In this document: piece after piece, positions 18,817-27,105 of the stretch
Numbering within the stretch: the stretch's first letter is position 1
Layout of the letters: each line of letters begins with the position of its first letter
Source of the DNA: DASPXK01 sp035637315
GTDB taxonomy: Bacteria > Chloroflexota > UBA6077 > JACCZL01
Length of the DNA: 50,824 nt
Direction of reading: 5' to 3'
Assembly: GCA_035637315.1 (NCBI GenBank)
Contig: DASPXK010000294.1
Location: forward strand, 1 to 50,824
Position numbers and translations under genes: made by a program
The notes under the pieces: model-generated
What the model was told of the DNA's origin: nothing
What the model saw: the letters and a program-made list of their open reading frames with translations, nothing else
The model's database searches: none

Positions 18817-20468
18817 GTCCAGTCGCGATAGTCGACGTCGGCAAACACCTTGTCACGCTCATACAGCTCGGCCGCGAGCTGGCCCACTGATTCGTCCGCG
18901 GGGCCCGCTTCGACGAGGGCGGCCAGGCGTTCGAAGCGCTCGTGATGGTCGTTGAACCGCTCGATCGCGTATTCGCCGGCTTGGCCGGTTGTGATCAGGA
19001 ACGGCCAGTCGCTCGACTGGAGCAGCAGCAGCTCACGCGCGGCCTGCTTCAGCACCTCCAGAGTCGGTCCGCTGGCAGTCGAGTCGCGGGCAACCAGGCG
19101 CTCCATGCGCGTCTCGGCCTCGTGAATGAGCGGCCACATCCAGTCCGTGTCGACATTTTCCCACGTGAAGTGGTTGCCGCCCATGCCCCAGGAACTCTCC
19201 GGCAGGGCGACGACATTCTCGGGCGGATGCCTTTCGAGGTAGCCGGAGGCGGTGGACAGCTCAACGCTCTGGCTCGCGGCCAGGCGCCTCAGCACCTCAC
19301 CCAGCCAGCGGACGCCCTCAAACCACCAGTGGCCAAACAGCTCGGTGTCGTAGACGGCCGCGACGATGCCGTACCGGCCGGTCCTGGCGTGATAGTCGCC
19401 GATAAGCTCCTCGACCAGCTCAGCGAAGTGGTCCGCCTGCAAGCCGATCTTCCCCTCAGCCCAGTCCGGGTGGTAGTAGTCCTTGTCGCCCAGGTCGACT
19501 CGCGGGCCGGTTACCCGCCAGTACTGCAGCCCAGACACGCCATCCTTCTTGTGAAACTCGCGGTAGTCGAAGTCCCCTGGGTAGCCGTGCTCGGCCGACC
19601 AGACCTGGAGCCCGGTGCGGTTGTTGCGGCCCATTACCGCCACGTCCGCACGGGCAACGTTGTAGGCCTCGAAGGTGCTGCGCTCCGAGACCGGGATGCT
19701 CTCGCTGACCGGCACGACGTAGCGGCGGGGGATGTCGCCGTATGGGCCGATGACCTCCTCCATCGCTTTGCCGACCGGCCGACCTCCCTCCACGGTGTGC
19801 GTCTCGGCGAAGAAGAGCCGCAGCCCCGCCTGGGCCAGGAAATCCTCGAGACCAGGCCGGATGGCGGCCCCCTCATGGTAGGCGGGACGGTATGCGCACT
19901 CGGGCAGCCAGACCGCCCTGGGTGCGCGGCCGAAGTGGCGGCGGTACGTGCGGACGCCGGTCTGGAGTTGGGCCGAAATCGACGAGTCGCGGGACAGCAG
20001 GGGCAGGTAACCGTGGGTCGCGGCCGATGTCAGGACCTCGAGATGTCCGCTTTCCTGGAGCTGGCGAGCGGCGCCCATCAGGGAGCGTTGGAATCGGTCG
20101 GTGAAGGTCGCCAGCACGTGGCGGTAGAAACTCTCGTACCAGCTCGCCAGATACGCCGCGTGGCGATCGCCAAGCTTCTCGAAGCGTCCGACGTCGCGCC
20201 CCGCACGCTCGGCCCGGTCACGCGTGTACCACGCGAAGTGCTCGACGACGAGCGGATCGGCCAATTGCTCGGCCAGGACCGGCGTGATGCCGAGCGTGAG
20301 CCGAGCTGGAACGCCACTCTCGGCCAGGTCGGCGAGCACCTCGAGGAGCGGGACGTAGGTCTCGGCGGCGGCCTCGTGGATCCACTCCTCGCCGTGCGGC
20401 CAGCGCCCGGCCTGGCGGCAGTAGGGCAAGTGGCTGTGCAAAACGAAGGTAAAAGCGCCCAGTTTCAC
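18807..20468 (-). CDS. GH57 1,4-alpha-glucan branching enzyme
   Basis: Makes alpha-1,6 branches in glycogen-type glucan. The 553-residue protein begins with the GH57 motif LHSHLPYCRQAGRWPHGEEW and has the nucleophile E190 (AVWLPECAYRPAY) and acid/base D374 (AAVYDTELFGHWWFEGVRWL). A helical DUF1957-type C-terminal region (about 420-540) is typical of the GH57 branching enzymes studied in Thermus and Thermococcus. The start is GTG. It is the first gene of the glucan operon; no GH13 GlgB is present in the window, so this enzyme probably provides the branching step for GlgE product. A GH57 amylase activity is less likely, given the C-terminal domain. Confidence 0.92.
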   Translation of the reverse strand: MKLGAFTFVLHSHLPYCRQAGRWPHGEEWIHEAAAETYVPLLEVLADLAESGVPARLTLGITPVLAEQLADPLVVEHFAWYTRDRAERAGRDVGRFEKLGDRHAAYLASWYESFYRHVLATFTDRFQRSLMGAARQLQESGHLEVLTSAATHGYLPLLSRDSSISAQLQTGVRTYRRHFGRAPRAVWLPECAYRPAYHEGAAIRPGLEDFLAQAGLRLFFAETHTVEGGRPVGKAMEEVIGPYGDIPRRYVVPVSESIPVSERSTFEAYNVARADVAVMGRNNRTGLQVWSAEHGYPGDFDYREFHKKDGVSGLQYWRVTGPRVDLGDKDYYHPDWAEGKIGLQADHFAELVEELIGDYHARTGRYGIVAAVYDTELFGHWWFEGVRWLGEVLRRLAASQSVELSTASGYLERHPPENVVALPESSWGMGGNHFTWENVDTDWMWPLIHEAETRMERLVARDSTASGPTLEVLKQAARELLLLQSSDWPFLITTGQAGEYAIERFNDHHERFERLAALVEAGPADESVGQLAAELYERDKVFADVDYRDWTAR

Positions 20469-20538
20469 AAGTGGCCTCGCGCCATACCGGATGACGGCTA
20501 GTGTACCCAGTTCGTGCCTGCAGGAAGCGTGCCCGGAC

Positions 20539-21095
20539 CTAGTCTCGCGCCAGCCGCTCGCGGACGAGGGGCTCTGCCATCAGCAGCGCGAGGGCGCTCT
20601 GACCCTCGTTGATTCGGCCATCGCGAGCCCGCGCGAACGCCTCTTTGGGATCGAGCAGGACAACTTTCATGAGCTCGGTCGGCTCGCGATTGGTCGCGCC
20701 CAGTCGACGTCGAGCGCCAGGAAGGCATGGGCCCGGTGCGAGGCTTGTCCGGGCGAGGGGTAGAACGAGCCCAGGAAGATCAGCTCGCCGCAGCTACCGC
20801 CCACCTCCTCGGCAAGCTCGCGGCGGGCGGTCGCTTCGATAGACTCGCCGTCCGGCGAGCCGGCCGGAACCTCCCACGCCCAGTCACGGGCGGGGTGGCG
20901 GTACTGGCGGATGAGCACGACCTGACGATCCTTTGTCAGCGGTACCACGAACACCGCTGCAGGCGCCTCGAGATACGTGTAGGTGATCTCGTCGCCAGTG
21001 TGCAGTTTGAGCCGGTCCTCCCGCACATCCCGCCATGGGCTGCGCCGCAGATATGCGGTGTCGAGGACCGTCCAGGGCTCGGGCTGATCGTTCAA
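20539..21095 (-). pseudogene. Nudix hydrolase (ADP-ribose pyrophosphatase-like), frameshifted
   Basis: Nudix-family hydrolase of the ADP-ribose pyrophosphatase type. The intact first frame gives 142 residues with VVLIRQYRHPARDWAWEVPAG and the Nudix box GESIEATARRELAEEVGG, then stops at 20667. The expected C-terminus continues in another frame (EPTELMKVVLLDPKEAF to MAEPLVRERLARD, stop 20539-20541), so one base is missing near 20687-20691. Repaired, the protein would be 185 residues, the usual family length. The only start in frame is TTG at 21095, inside heptad element F. It may be a true lesion or a sequencing error. It lies downstream of aconitase on the same strand. Confidence 0.72.
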
Positions 21096-21156
21096 CGTTC
21101 AACCTCGACGTTCAACGATCGGGACCCACGTTGAACACTGAACGCCCAACGTTGAA
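21089..21156. repeat. Heptad element F (two inverted arms)
   Basis: The left arm (21089-21115) has CGTTCAA three times with one 6-base interruption. The right arm (21129-21156) has CGTTGAA, CACTGAA, CGCCCAA and CGTTGAA. The arms are complementary (GTTCAAC against GTTGAAC). It fills the gap between the aconitase stop and the Nudix frame, and supplies the only candidate start codon (TTG, 21095) for the Nudix gene. Confidence 0.9.
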
Positions 21157-21158
21157 CC

Positions 21159-23978
21159 TCAGTTCGCGGCCAATCGGCGGAGCACCATGGGGAGGATCCC
21201 GCCCTGGCGGTAGTACTCCCACTCGATCGGCGCGTCGATCCGCACCCGCGTCTCAAAGCTCAAGGCGGACCCATCGCTCCGCCTGGCCTGGACGGTCAGT
21301 TTCTGGCCAGGCTTGAGGCCGTCGGCGATTCCGCGAATGGTGTACGTCTCCGTCCCGTCCAGGCCGAGCGAGGCCCGCCCCTCGCCCTCCTGGAACTGGA
21401 GTGGCAGGACGCCCATCATCACCAGGTTGCTGCGGTGGATCCGCTCGTAGCTCTCGGCAATGACGGCTCGAACGCCCAGCAAGAGCGGACCCTTGGCGGC
21501 CCAATCCCGCGAGCTGCCCGAGCCGTACTCGCGGCCAGCGATAACGATCAGCGGAGTGCCGTCTCGCTGGTATCGCTGCGAGACGTCGTAGATCGTGTCG
21601 ACCTCTCCACTCGGCAGGTAGACCGTCCAGCTCCCCTCCCGATCCGGCGCCAGCTCGTTGCGCAGGCGGATGTTTCCAAATGTCCCGCGCACCATCACTT
21701 CGTGGTTGCCGCGGCGGGCACCGTAACTGTTGAAGTCGCGCGGCTCGACGCCGTGCTCGATCAGATAGCGGCCCGCGGCGCCGGAGGCCGAGATCGAGCC
21801 GGCCGGCGAGATATGGTCGGTCGTGATCGAATCGCCCAGCATCACCAAAACCCGCGCGTCTGCGATGTCGGCGGGCACCGTCGGCTTGGCCTTGAGGTCC
21901 TCGAAGAAGGTTGGCTCGCGGACGTACGTGGAGCCTGGGTCCCAGGCGTACAGGTTACCCGTCGGGATCTCCAGATCTCGCCACTGTTCATCGCCCTCGA
22001 AGACGGAGGCGTAGTTCTTGCGGAAGACGTCGGGACTGACCGTGGCGTCCACCGCCTGGCGCACCTCGTCTGGCGAGGGCCAGATGTCACGCAAGTAGAT
22101 GTCAAGCTGGCTGGCATCCCGACCGATCGGCTCGCGCAAAAGGTCGACGTCGACCGTTCCGGCCAGCGCGTAGGCGACCACCAGGGGGGGCGAGGCCAGG
22201 AAGCTGGCCCTCACCTGCGGGTGAATGCGCCCCTCAAAGTTCCTGTTGCCGCTGAGCACCGCCGCAACGACCAGGTTGTTCTCGTCGACCGCCGCGGCAA
22301 CGGCCGGGATGAGCGGCCCACTGTTGCCGATGCAGGTGGTACAGCCGTAGCCGACGAGCTGGAACCCCAGCGCTTCCAGATACGGCATCAGCCCGGCGTC
22401 CCTGAGGTAGTCGGTGACGGCGCGGGACCCAGGAGCGAGGCTGGTCTTGACGTACGGCTTTGCCCTCAAGCCTCGCTCGACGGCTTTCTTGGCGAGCAGG
22501 CCGGCCCCAAGCATGACCGATGGATTGGAGGTGTTGGTGCAGCTTGTGATGGCCGCGATGACGACCGAGCCATGCCCGACCTTAGTGGTCTCGGACTCGC
22601 TCAGCCGCGTCTCAGCGGGTGGTTCCGACAGATCGGCGGCCACGACCGGCTGGCCCAGCTCCTGCTCCGAGCCACCGGGCTGTTTGGACTGTGCCGGGAG
22701 AGCGTCGCTGGCCGGGAACGTGGCGGCCAGGGCGGAATTGACGGCTGCCTCGGCGTGCTCGACGCCGTTGCCGATCCGGCCCTCGAAGGCCGCGCGGAAG
22801 GCGCGCCCCACCTCGCTCAGGCCAACGCGGTCCTGCGGACGACGCGGACCGGCCAGGCTCGGCTCGACGCTGGCCAGGTCCAGCTCCAGCAGCTCGTCGA
22901 AGATCGGGTCGGCCGTCTCGTCCGTCCGGAACAACCCCTGCTCTTTGGTGTACCGCTCGACCAGGTCGAGCAGCTCGGGTGGCCTACCCGTGACGCGCAG
23001 GTAGTTCAGGGTCTCGGCGTCGACCGGGAAGAAGCCGGCCGTGGCGCCATACTCTGGCGACATGTTGCCGATCGTGGCCCGATCCGCCACCGGCAGACGA
23101 CTGAGGCCCGGCCCACAGTACTCGACGAAGCGCCCGACCACGCCGTGCTTCCGCAGCATTTGCGTCACGGTCAGGACGAGGTCGGTGGCGGTCGCCCCCT
23201 CTCGGAGCTGGCCGCTGAACCGCACCCCCACCACCTCGGGCAGCAGCATGTAAAGCGGCTGGCCGAGCATGGCGCCCTCGGCTTCGATGCCACCCACGCC
23301 CCAGGCGAGGACGCCCAGGCCGTTGACCATCGTGGTGTGCGAGTCCGCCCCAACCAGCGTGTCTGGAAGCGCCACCATCTCGCCGTCTACCGGTCGCGCC
23401 TGAACGACCTTGGCCAAGAACTCCAGGTTGACCTGATGGCAGATCCCAGTTCCTGGCGGTACGACGCTCAGGCCGTCGAAAGCCTGCTGGGCCCAGCGCA
23501 GCAGCGCGTAGCGCTCCACGTTGCGCTCGTACTCGCGCCTGACGTTGGCGGTGAACGCCTCAGTGGAGCCGAACAGGTCGATCTGAACTGAATGGTCGAT
23601 TACCAGGTCGGCCGGCAGCAGCGGGTTGACCTTCGCCGGATCGCGCCCGAGCCGCTGCATAGCGGAGCGCATGGCGGCCAGGTCCACGACGGCCGGTACG
23701 CCGGTGTAGTCCTGGAGAAGGACGCGGGCTGGTAGGAAGGGCAGCTCGGCATCGCGGGCCTGCTCCGGTGACCAGCGCGCCAGCACCTCGACGTGGCCCG
23801 GCTCGAAGCTCTCGCGGCCGCAGTTGCGCAGCACGTTCTCCAGCAGAATCTTGACCGTGTGTGGCAGCCGCTCGACGTCCGCGAGATCACGGAGAGCGGC
23901 GAGGCTGTAGTAGCTGACGCTTTGGCCAGCGACGCTAAGACTGGCACGCGCCCCGAATGGGTTGTCCGCATACTCCAT
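21159..23978 (-). CDS. acnA: Aconitate hydratase A
   Basis: TCA-cycle aconitase (citrate to isocitrate) of the AcnA/IRP1 family, 939 residues. The 4Fe-4S cluster ligands are C480 (ITSCTNTSNPSVM), C546 and C549 (GYGCTTCIGNSGPL). The DSHTTMVNGLGVLAWGVGGIEAE and C-terminal swivelling-domain motifs (GSSRDWAAKG, SYERIHRSNLVMMGVLPLQF) are intact. A linker of about 50 residues near 425-475, rich in Ser, Glu, Gln and Pro, precedes the first cysteine and is longer than usual. The ATG has a G-rich site upstream. It diverges from a small unknown gene at 24044, and the frameshifted Nudix gene follows it. Confidence 0.97.
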   Translation of the reverse strand: MEYADNPFGARASLSVAGQSVSYYSLAALRDLADVERLPHTVKILLENVLRNCGRESFEPGHVEVLARWSPEQARDAELPFLPARVLLQDYTGVPAVVDLAAMRSAMQRLGRDPAKVNPLLPADLVIDHSVQIDLFGSTEAFTANVRREYERNVERYALLRWAQQAFDGLSVVPPGTGICHQVNLEFLAKVVQARPVDGEMVALPDTLVGADSHTTMVNGLGVLAWGVGGIEAEGAMLGQPLYMLLPEVVGVRFSGQLREGATATDLVLTVTQMLRKHGVVGRFVEYCGPGLSRLPVADRATIGNMSPEYGATAGFFPVDAETLNYLRVTGRPPELLDLVERYTKEQGLFRTDETADPIFDELLELDLASVEPSLAGPRRPQDRVGLSEVGRAFRAAFEGRIGNGVEHAEAAVNSALAATFPASDALPAQSKQPGGSEQELGQPVVAADLSEPPAETRLSESETTKVGHGSVVIAAITSCTNTSNPSVMLGAGLLAKKAVERGLRAKPYVKTSLAPGSRAVTDYLRDAGLMPYLEALGFQLVGYGCTTCIGNSGPLIPAVAAAVDENNLVVAAVLSGNRNFEGRIHPQVRASFLASPPLVVAYALAGTVDVDLLREPIGRDASQLDIYLRDIWPSPDEVRQAVDATVSPDVFRKNYASVFEGDEQWRDLEIPTGNLYAWDPGSTYVREPTFFEDLKAKPTVPADIADARVLVMLGDSITTDHISPAGSISASGAAGRYLIEHGVEPRDFNSYGARRGNHEVMVRGTFGNIRLRNELAPDREGSWTVYLPSGEVDTIYDVSQRYQRDGTPLIVIAGREYGSGSSRDWAAKGPLLLGVRAVIAESYERIHRSNLVMMGVLPLQFQEGEGRASLGLDGTETYTIRGIADGLKPGQKLTVQARRSDGSALSFETRVRIDAPIEWEYYRQGGILPMVLRRLAAN

Positions 23979-24031
23979 GAGCGACCCCCTGACTCTATCT
24001 TACTACGAGCGAAGTGTGGCGCTCTGCGGCC

Positions 24032-24037
24032 TATACT
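24032..24037 (+). promoter_or_regulatory. -10 box of a leaderless promoter (tentative)
   Basis: TATACT ends 6 bp before the ATG at 24044, which would place transcription initiation at or next to the start codon. This spacing is typical of leaderless mRNAs. No convincing -35 is seen at 17 bp. It would drive the small unknown gene that diverges from acnA. Confidence 0.45.
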
Positions 24038-24043
24038 CGCGCC

Positions 24044-24406
24044 ATGACGGAGGCCACACCCGACAGGCTTCGCGCGGAAGCCGACCGACTAATAATCGAG
24101 GCGGCAACGGGAGCCCATACACTCAGACCCGACGAGCTCGGGCGCGTCTTGGAGCACGTGGCGAGAGCCGGCTTCGACCCGGACGCCGTCGAAGAGGTGC
24201 GCGGTCGCCTGGCGGGCGTAAGTTGGCGGGGGACGAGACTCAAGGGAGGCGACAGGCTTCCGCCGTCCGAACTGAAATATCTGTGGCACGCCGTCGAGCG
24301 CCAGGAGTGGCCTAGCGGCACAACCCTGGACGAGTATCTCGAGAGCCTTAGGGCTGTCGTGCTGGACGACAGGAGCGGCGTGTTTGCCAGCCGGGTATCA
24401 GGGTGA
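24044..24406 (+). CDS. Small hypothetical protein
   Basis: A 120-residue soluble protein not recognised. It is mostly helical by appearance, with an N-terminal segment RLRAEADRLIIEAATGAHTL, a central SWRGTRLKGGDRLPPSELKY and an acidic C-terminal half (TTLDEYLESLRAVVLDD). There is no signal peptide or membrane segment. The ATG at 24044 was chosen because a TATACT box lies just upstream; the upstream extension overlaps the acnA promoter side. It diverges from acnA. Codon use looks like the neighbours, so a real native gene is likely. Confidence 0.6.
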   Translation: MTEATPDRLRAEADRLIIEAATGAHTLRPDELGRVLEHVARAGFDPDAVEEVRGRLAGVSWRGTRLKGGDRLPPSELKYLWHAVERQEWPSGTTLDEYLESLRAVVLDDRSGVFASRVSG

Positions 24407-24567
24407 ATGGCAGTCCGGTGTCGTGCGGCGGTCCGGTGACCTCCGTGGCCCGCGAGGCTTCGAGTGGGTTCTTGTAGAATATCGGCTAACAAGGGAAGAT
24501 GGATTACAGCGTACCAGCCACAGTTGGGTCTCCAGGAGATCCAAAGCCCGAGAAGGAGCGACGTACG

Positions 24568-24879
24568 ATGGTTGCGCCGGCCAGGCCGGATCAGGGAATC
24601 GAGATAGGGCTAAAGTCCTTGCGTTTGATGCTCGACGACTTGCCAGAGGTTGCGCGGGACTGGCCTCAGATGAGCGATGCTGAGCGCGCCTCGTGGAGCT
24701 TGGATTGGGACCAGGTAATCGGTGGCGACGTGCGCTTGCTGGAGCGTCAGCGCCGCTCCGACCAGATGACGCCGGACCAGCAGGCCCGCTATCGCGACCT
24801 GCTCTGTAAGCTGAAGGAAGCACTGCCGATCATCGAGCGACTGGGCCTGTACCGGCCGCCCGTCCAGCTCGAGGACTGA
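24568..24879 (+). CDS. Small hypothetical protein
   Basis: A 103-residue acidic-and-basic helical protein without recognised family. Helical stretches (LKSLRLMLDDLPEVARDW and LLERQRRSDQMTPDQQARYR) suggest a coiled or helical-bundle fold. The ATG at 24568 has an AAGGAG site at good distance, and a TAGAAT box lies about 90 bp upstream. It ends 19 bp before the GH13 phosphorylase gene and is probably co-transcribed with it, so a link to that enzyme is possible but not shown. Confidence 0.6.
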   Translation: MVAPARPDQGIEIGLKSLRLMLDDLPEVARDWPQMSDAERASWSLDWDQVIGGDVRLLERQRRSDQMTPDQQARYRDLLCKLKEALPIIERLGLYRPPVQLED

Positions 24880-24898
24880 GGTCAACCGCAGCCCTGAC

Positions 24899-26614
24899 AT
24901 GGCGCTCGGGGCCATGCGCGAGCGCTTACGCTTTCTTTACGGCGATCGGCTCGGGGACCAGACCTACGCTGAGCTCCAGCGCTTGCTCGCCGAGTTTGGT
25001 GCGCCCGTCTCGTCGGGCACGTCTAGTCGGTCGCCCTTCCACCAGAGTGACGTGATCCTAATCAGCTACGGCGACTCGGTCCTGTCGAATGAGCTGAGGC
25101 CGCTGGCTGCCTTACGGGCTTTTGCCGAGCGCCACCTGCAGGACCTGGTCTCGACGATCCACATCCTCCCGTTCTTCCCGTACTCGTCGGATTACGGCTT
25201 CTCGGTCGTCGACTACCTCCAGGTTGACCCCGAGCTGGGCAACTGGGGCGACATAGCCACCCTTCACGCCCGGTTCAAGCTGATGTTCGACTTCGTCCTC
25301 AACCACGTCTCAGCCGGGAGCGCCTGGTTCGCGAAGTTCTTGCGCGGCGATTCGCCGTACGACGAGTACTTCATCACCGTCGACCCGCGGACCGATCTCT
25401 CCAGCGTCACGCGCCCGCGCACCAGCCCGCTCCTGACTCGCTATCAGACGTCCCGAGGCGAGCGACACGTCTGGACCACGTTCAGTAGCGACCAGGTGGA
25501 CCTGAACTACGCCAATCCACGGGCCCTGCTCCAGATGATCGAGGTGATGCTGAGATATGTGGAACGTGGCGCCGATCTGCTCCGCATGGACGCGGTCGGT
25601 TACCTCTGGAAGGAAGTCGGGACCTCCTGTATTCACCTGCCCCAGACCCACGAAGTCGTCAAGCTTTTGAGGGACATCCTGGACGAGGTTGCGCCGCAGG
25701 TAGCAATCGTGACCGAGACCAACGTCCCGCATCGGGACAACGTCAGCTATTTCGGCGACGGGTACGATGAAGCCCAGTTGGTCTACCAGTTCCCGCTCGC
25801 GCCGCTCGTCTTCGATGCCTTCGCACGCCGCGACGCCGGCCAGCTCACCACCTGGGCCGCCGCGCTCGAAATACCATCCGAGAGTGCTACCTTCTTCAAC
25901 TTCCTGGCCTCGCACGATGGGATCGGGCTCGTGCCCGCCAGAGGCATCCTGAACGACTCCCAGATCGCGAACCTCGTCCAACGGACGTTCGCCCACGGTG
26001 GTCAGGTCTCGTACAAAACCGATCCGGACGGCCGTGAGAGCCCCTACGAGCTGAACGCCACGTTTTTCGATGCTCTCTCGGACCCACGTGACGAGCGCGA
26101 GGGCTGGCCGACGAAGCTGGACCGCTTCATCTGCTCACAGGCGATCATGCTGGCGCTGGCCGGCGTGCCGGGCATCTACATCCACAGCCTGCTCGGATCC
26201 CACAATGACTACGTCGGCTATGCAAGGTCCGGCTGGAAGCGCGACCTGAACCACGAGCGTCTCGGCCTGGATCACGTGGAGCGGCGGCTGGCCGACCCGG
26301 CCGACGAGGCCAGCCAGGTGTTCGCTCGGTACGCCCGTCTGCTGGCCACCCGCGCCGCCCAGCCGGCCTTCGACCCCGGCTCCCCCCAACAAGTGCTCGA
26401 GGTCGGCGGCCAGGTCTTCGCGCTGCGGCGTGGCCCGCGTGGAGGCCAGACCATCCACGCGCTCCACAGCGTCAGCGAAGAGCCGCAAGTCGTTGACCTT
26501 GGACAGCTCGGCGAACCTCGCTCTGCCGAGCTCGAGGACCTGATCGGCGGGCGGAGGGTCGCGGCAGACGGACTGCTGGACCTGGCGCCTTACGAGGTCG
26601 TCTGGCTAGCGTAG
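24899..26614 (+). CDS. GH13_18 sucrose/glucosylglycerate phosphorylase-like enzyme
   Basis: GH13 subfamily 18-type phosphorylase, 571 residues, which would cleave an alpha-glucoside with phosphate to give alpha-glucose-1-phosphate. Features are the SYGDSVLSNEL opening strand, HILPFFPYSSDYGFSVVDY, DLNYANP, nucleophile D231 (LLRMDAVGYLWKE), acid/base E273 (VTETNVPHRDN) and ASHDGIGL. These fit sucrose phosphorylases and their glucosylglycerate and glucosylglycerol relatives; which acceptor is used cannot be read here. ATG at 24899 is used; an in-frame ATG at 24914 is possible. Its product, glucose-1-phosphate, would connect to the storage-glucan operon nearby, though on the other strand. Confidence 0.85.
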   Translation: MALGAMRERLRFLYGDRLGDQTYAELQRLLAEFGAPVSSGTSSRSPFHQSDVILISYGDSVLSNELRPLAALRAFAERHLQDLVSTIHILPFFPYSSDYGFSVVDYLQVDPELGNWGDIATLHARFKLMFDFVLNHVSAGSAWFAKFLRGDSPYDEYFITVDPRTDLSSVTRPRTSPLLTRYQTSRGERHVWTTFSSDQVDLNYANPRALLQMIEVMLRYVERGADLLRMDAVGYLWKEVGTSCIHLPQTHEVVKLLRDILDEVAPQVAIVTETNVPHRDNVSYFGDGYDEAQLVYQFPLAPLVFDAFARRDAGQLTTWAAALEIPSESATFFNFLASHDGIGLVPARGILNDSQIANLVQRTFAHGGQVSYKTDPDGRESPYELNATFFDALSDPRDEREGWPTKLDRFICSQAIMLALAGVPGIYIHSLLGSHNDYVGYARSGWKRDLNHERLGLDHVERRLADPADEASQVFARYARLLATRAAQPAFDPGSPQQVLEVGGQVFALRRGPRGGQTIHALHSVSEEPQVVDLGQLGEPRSAELEDLIGGRRVAADGLLDLAPYEVVWLA

Positions 26615-26628
26615 CTGGGAGCGCGGGG

Positions 26629-27105
26629 TTAACCAGCCCCTGCCCGATCCACTCGATACACGTGGGCCGGCCAGTATTGGGCCCGGGCGGACAGGTCCAG
26701 GCTGCTCTGGGCCAACTGGACGATGGTGCCATGCGCGCTGCGGGGTGAGATGAAGGCCTCCTGCCAGGCCGGGTCGTCGTAGCTCTCGCCAACCACGCGC
26801 ACGCCGGCCGCCCGCGCCTCAGCTACGCACGCTGCCAGGTCACCTAACATGAAGGTGATGTGGTGGACCCCCTCACCCCGGCTGGCCAGGAAGTCCTGGA
26901 CGAAGCCGGCCTCGCCGATCGGCGCGATCAGCTCGATCCCGCCCGCGCCAGGGTATCGGAGTGTGAGGGTCCGAAAGGCGCGCTCAGGCTTCTCGTACAG
27001 CTCTTGGGGATCCCCGCCCAGCAGGTCACGGTAGAAGGGGAGCGCATCCTCGATGCTGTGGACGGCGACGGCGGTATGATCGAGCGAACGGATGGCGAGC
27101 GTCAT
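26629..27105 (-). CDS. VOC-family (glyoxalase/epimerase-like) protein
   Basis: A 158-residue vicinal-oxygen-chelate protein. It has the paired beta-alpha-beta modules: LDHTAVAVHSIEDALPFYRD with metal His10 and, later, EGVHHITFMLGDLAACVAEAR. The spacing of GGDPQELYEKPERAFRTLTL and IELIAPIGE recalls methylmalonyl-CoA epimerase, and the E in IELIAP would be a ligand. The C-terminal AFISPRSAHGTIVQL segment also fits that family. The ATG overlaps the MFS gene stop (ATGA), so the two are translationally coupled. No methylmalonyl-CoA mutase is near, so another VOC activity is possible. Confidence 0.82.
   Translation of the reverse strand: MTLAIRSLDHTAVAVHSIEDALPFYRDLLGGDPQELYEKPERAFRTLTLRYPGAGGIELIAPIGEAGFVQDFLASRGEGVHHITFMLGDLAACVAEARAAGVRVVGESYDDPAWQEAFISPRSAHGTIVQLAQSSLDLSARAQYWPAHVYRVDRAGAG

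Noticed and set aside
18942..20501. Long plus-strand open frame opposite the GH57 branching enzyme
   Set aside because: Antisense shadow of a gene with intact catalytic motifs; no ribosome-binding site or recognisable domain.
21435..23591. Very long plus-strand open frame (718 codons) opposite acnA
   Set aside because: Codon pattern of acnA leaves the antisense frame open in GC-rich DNA; the peptide has no family features and acnA is certain.
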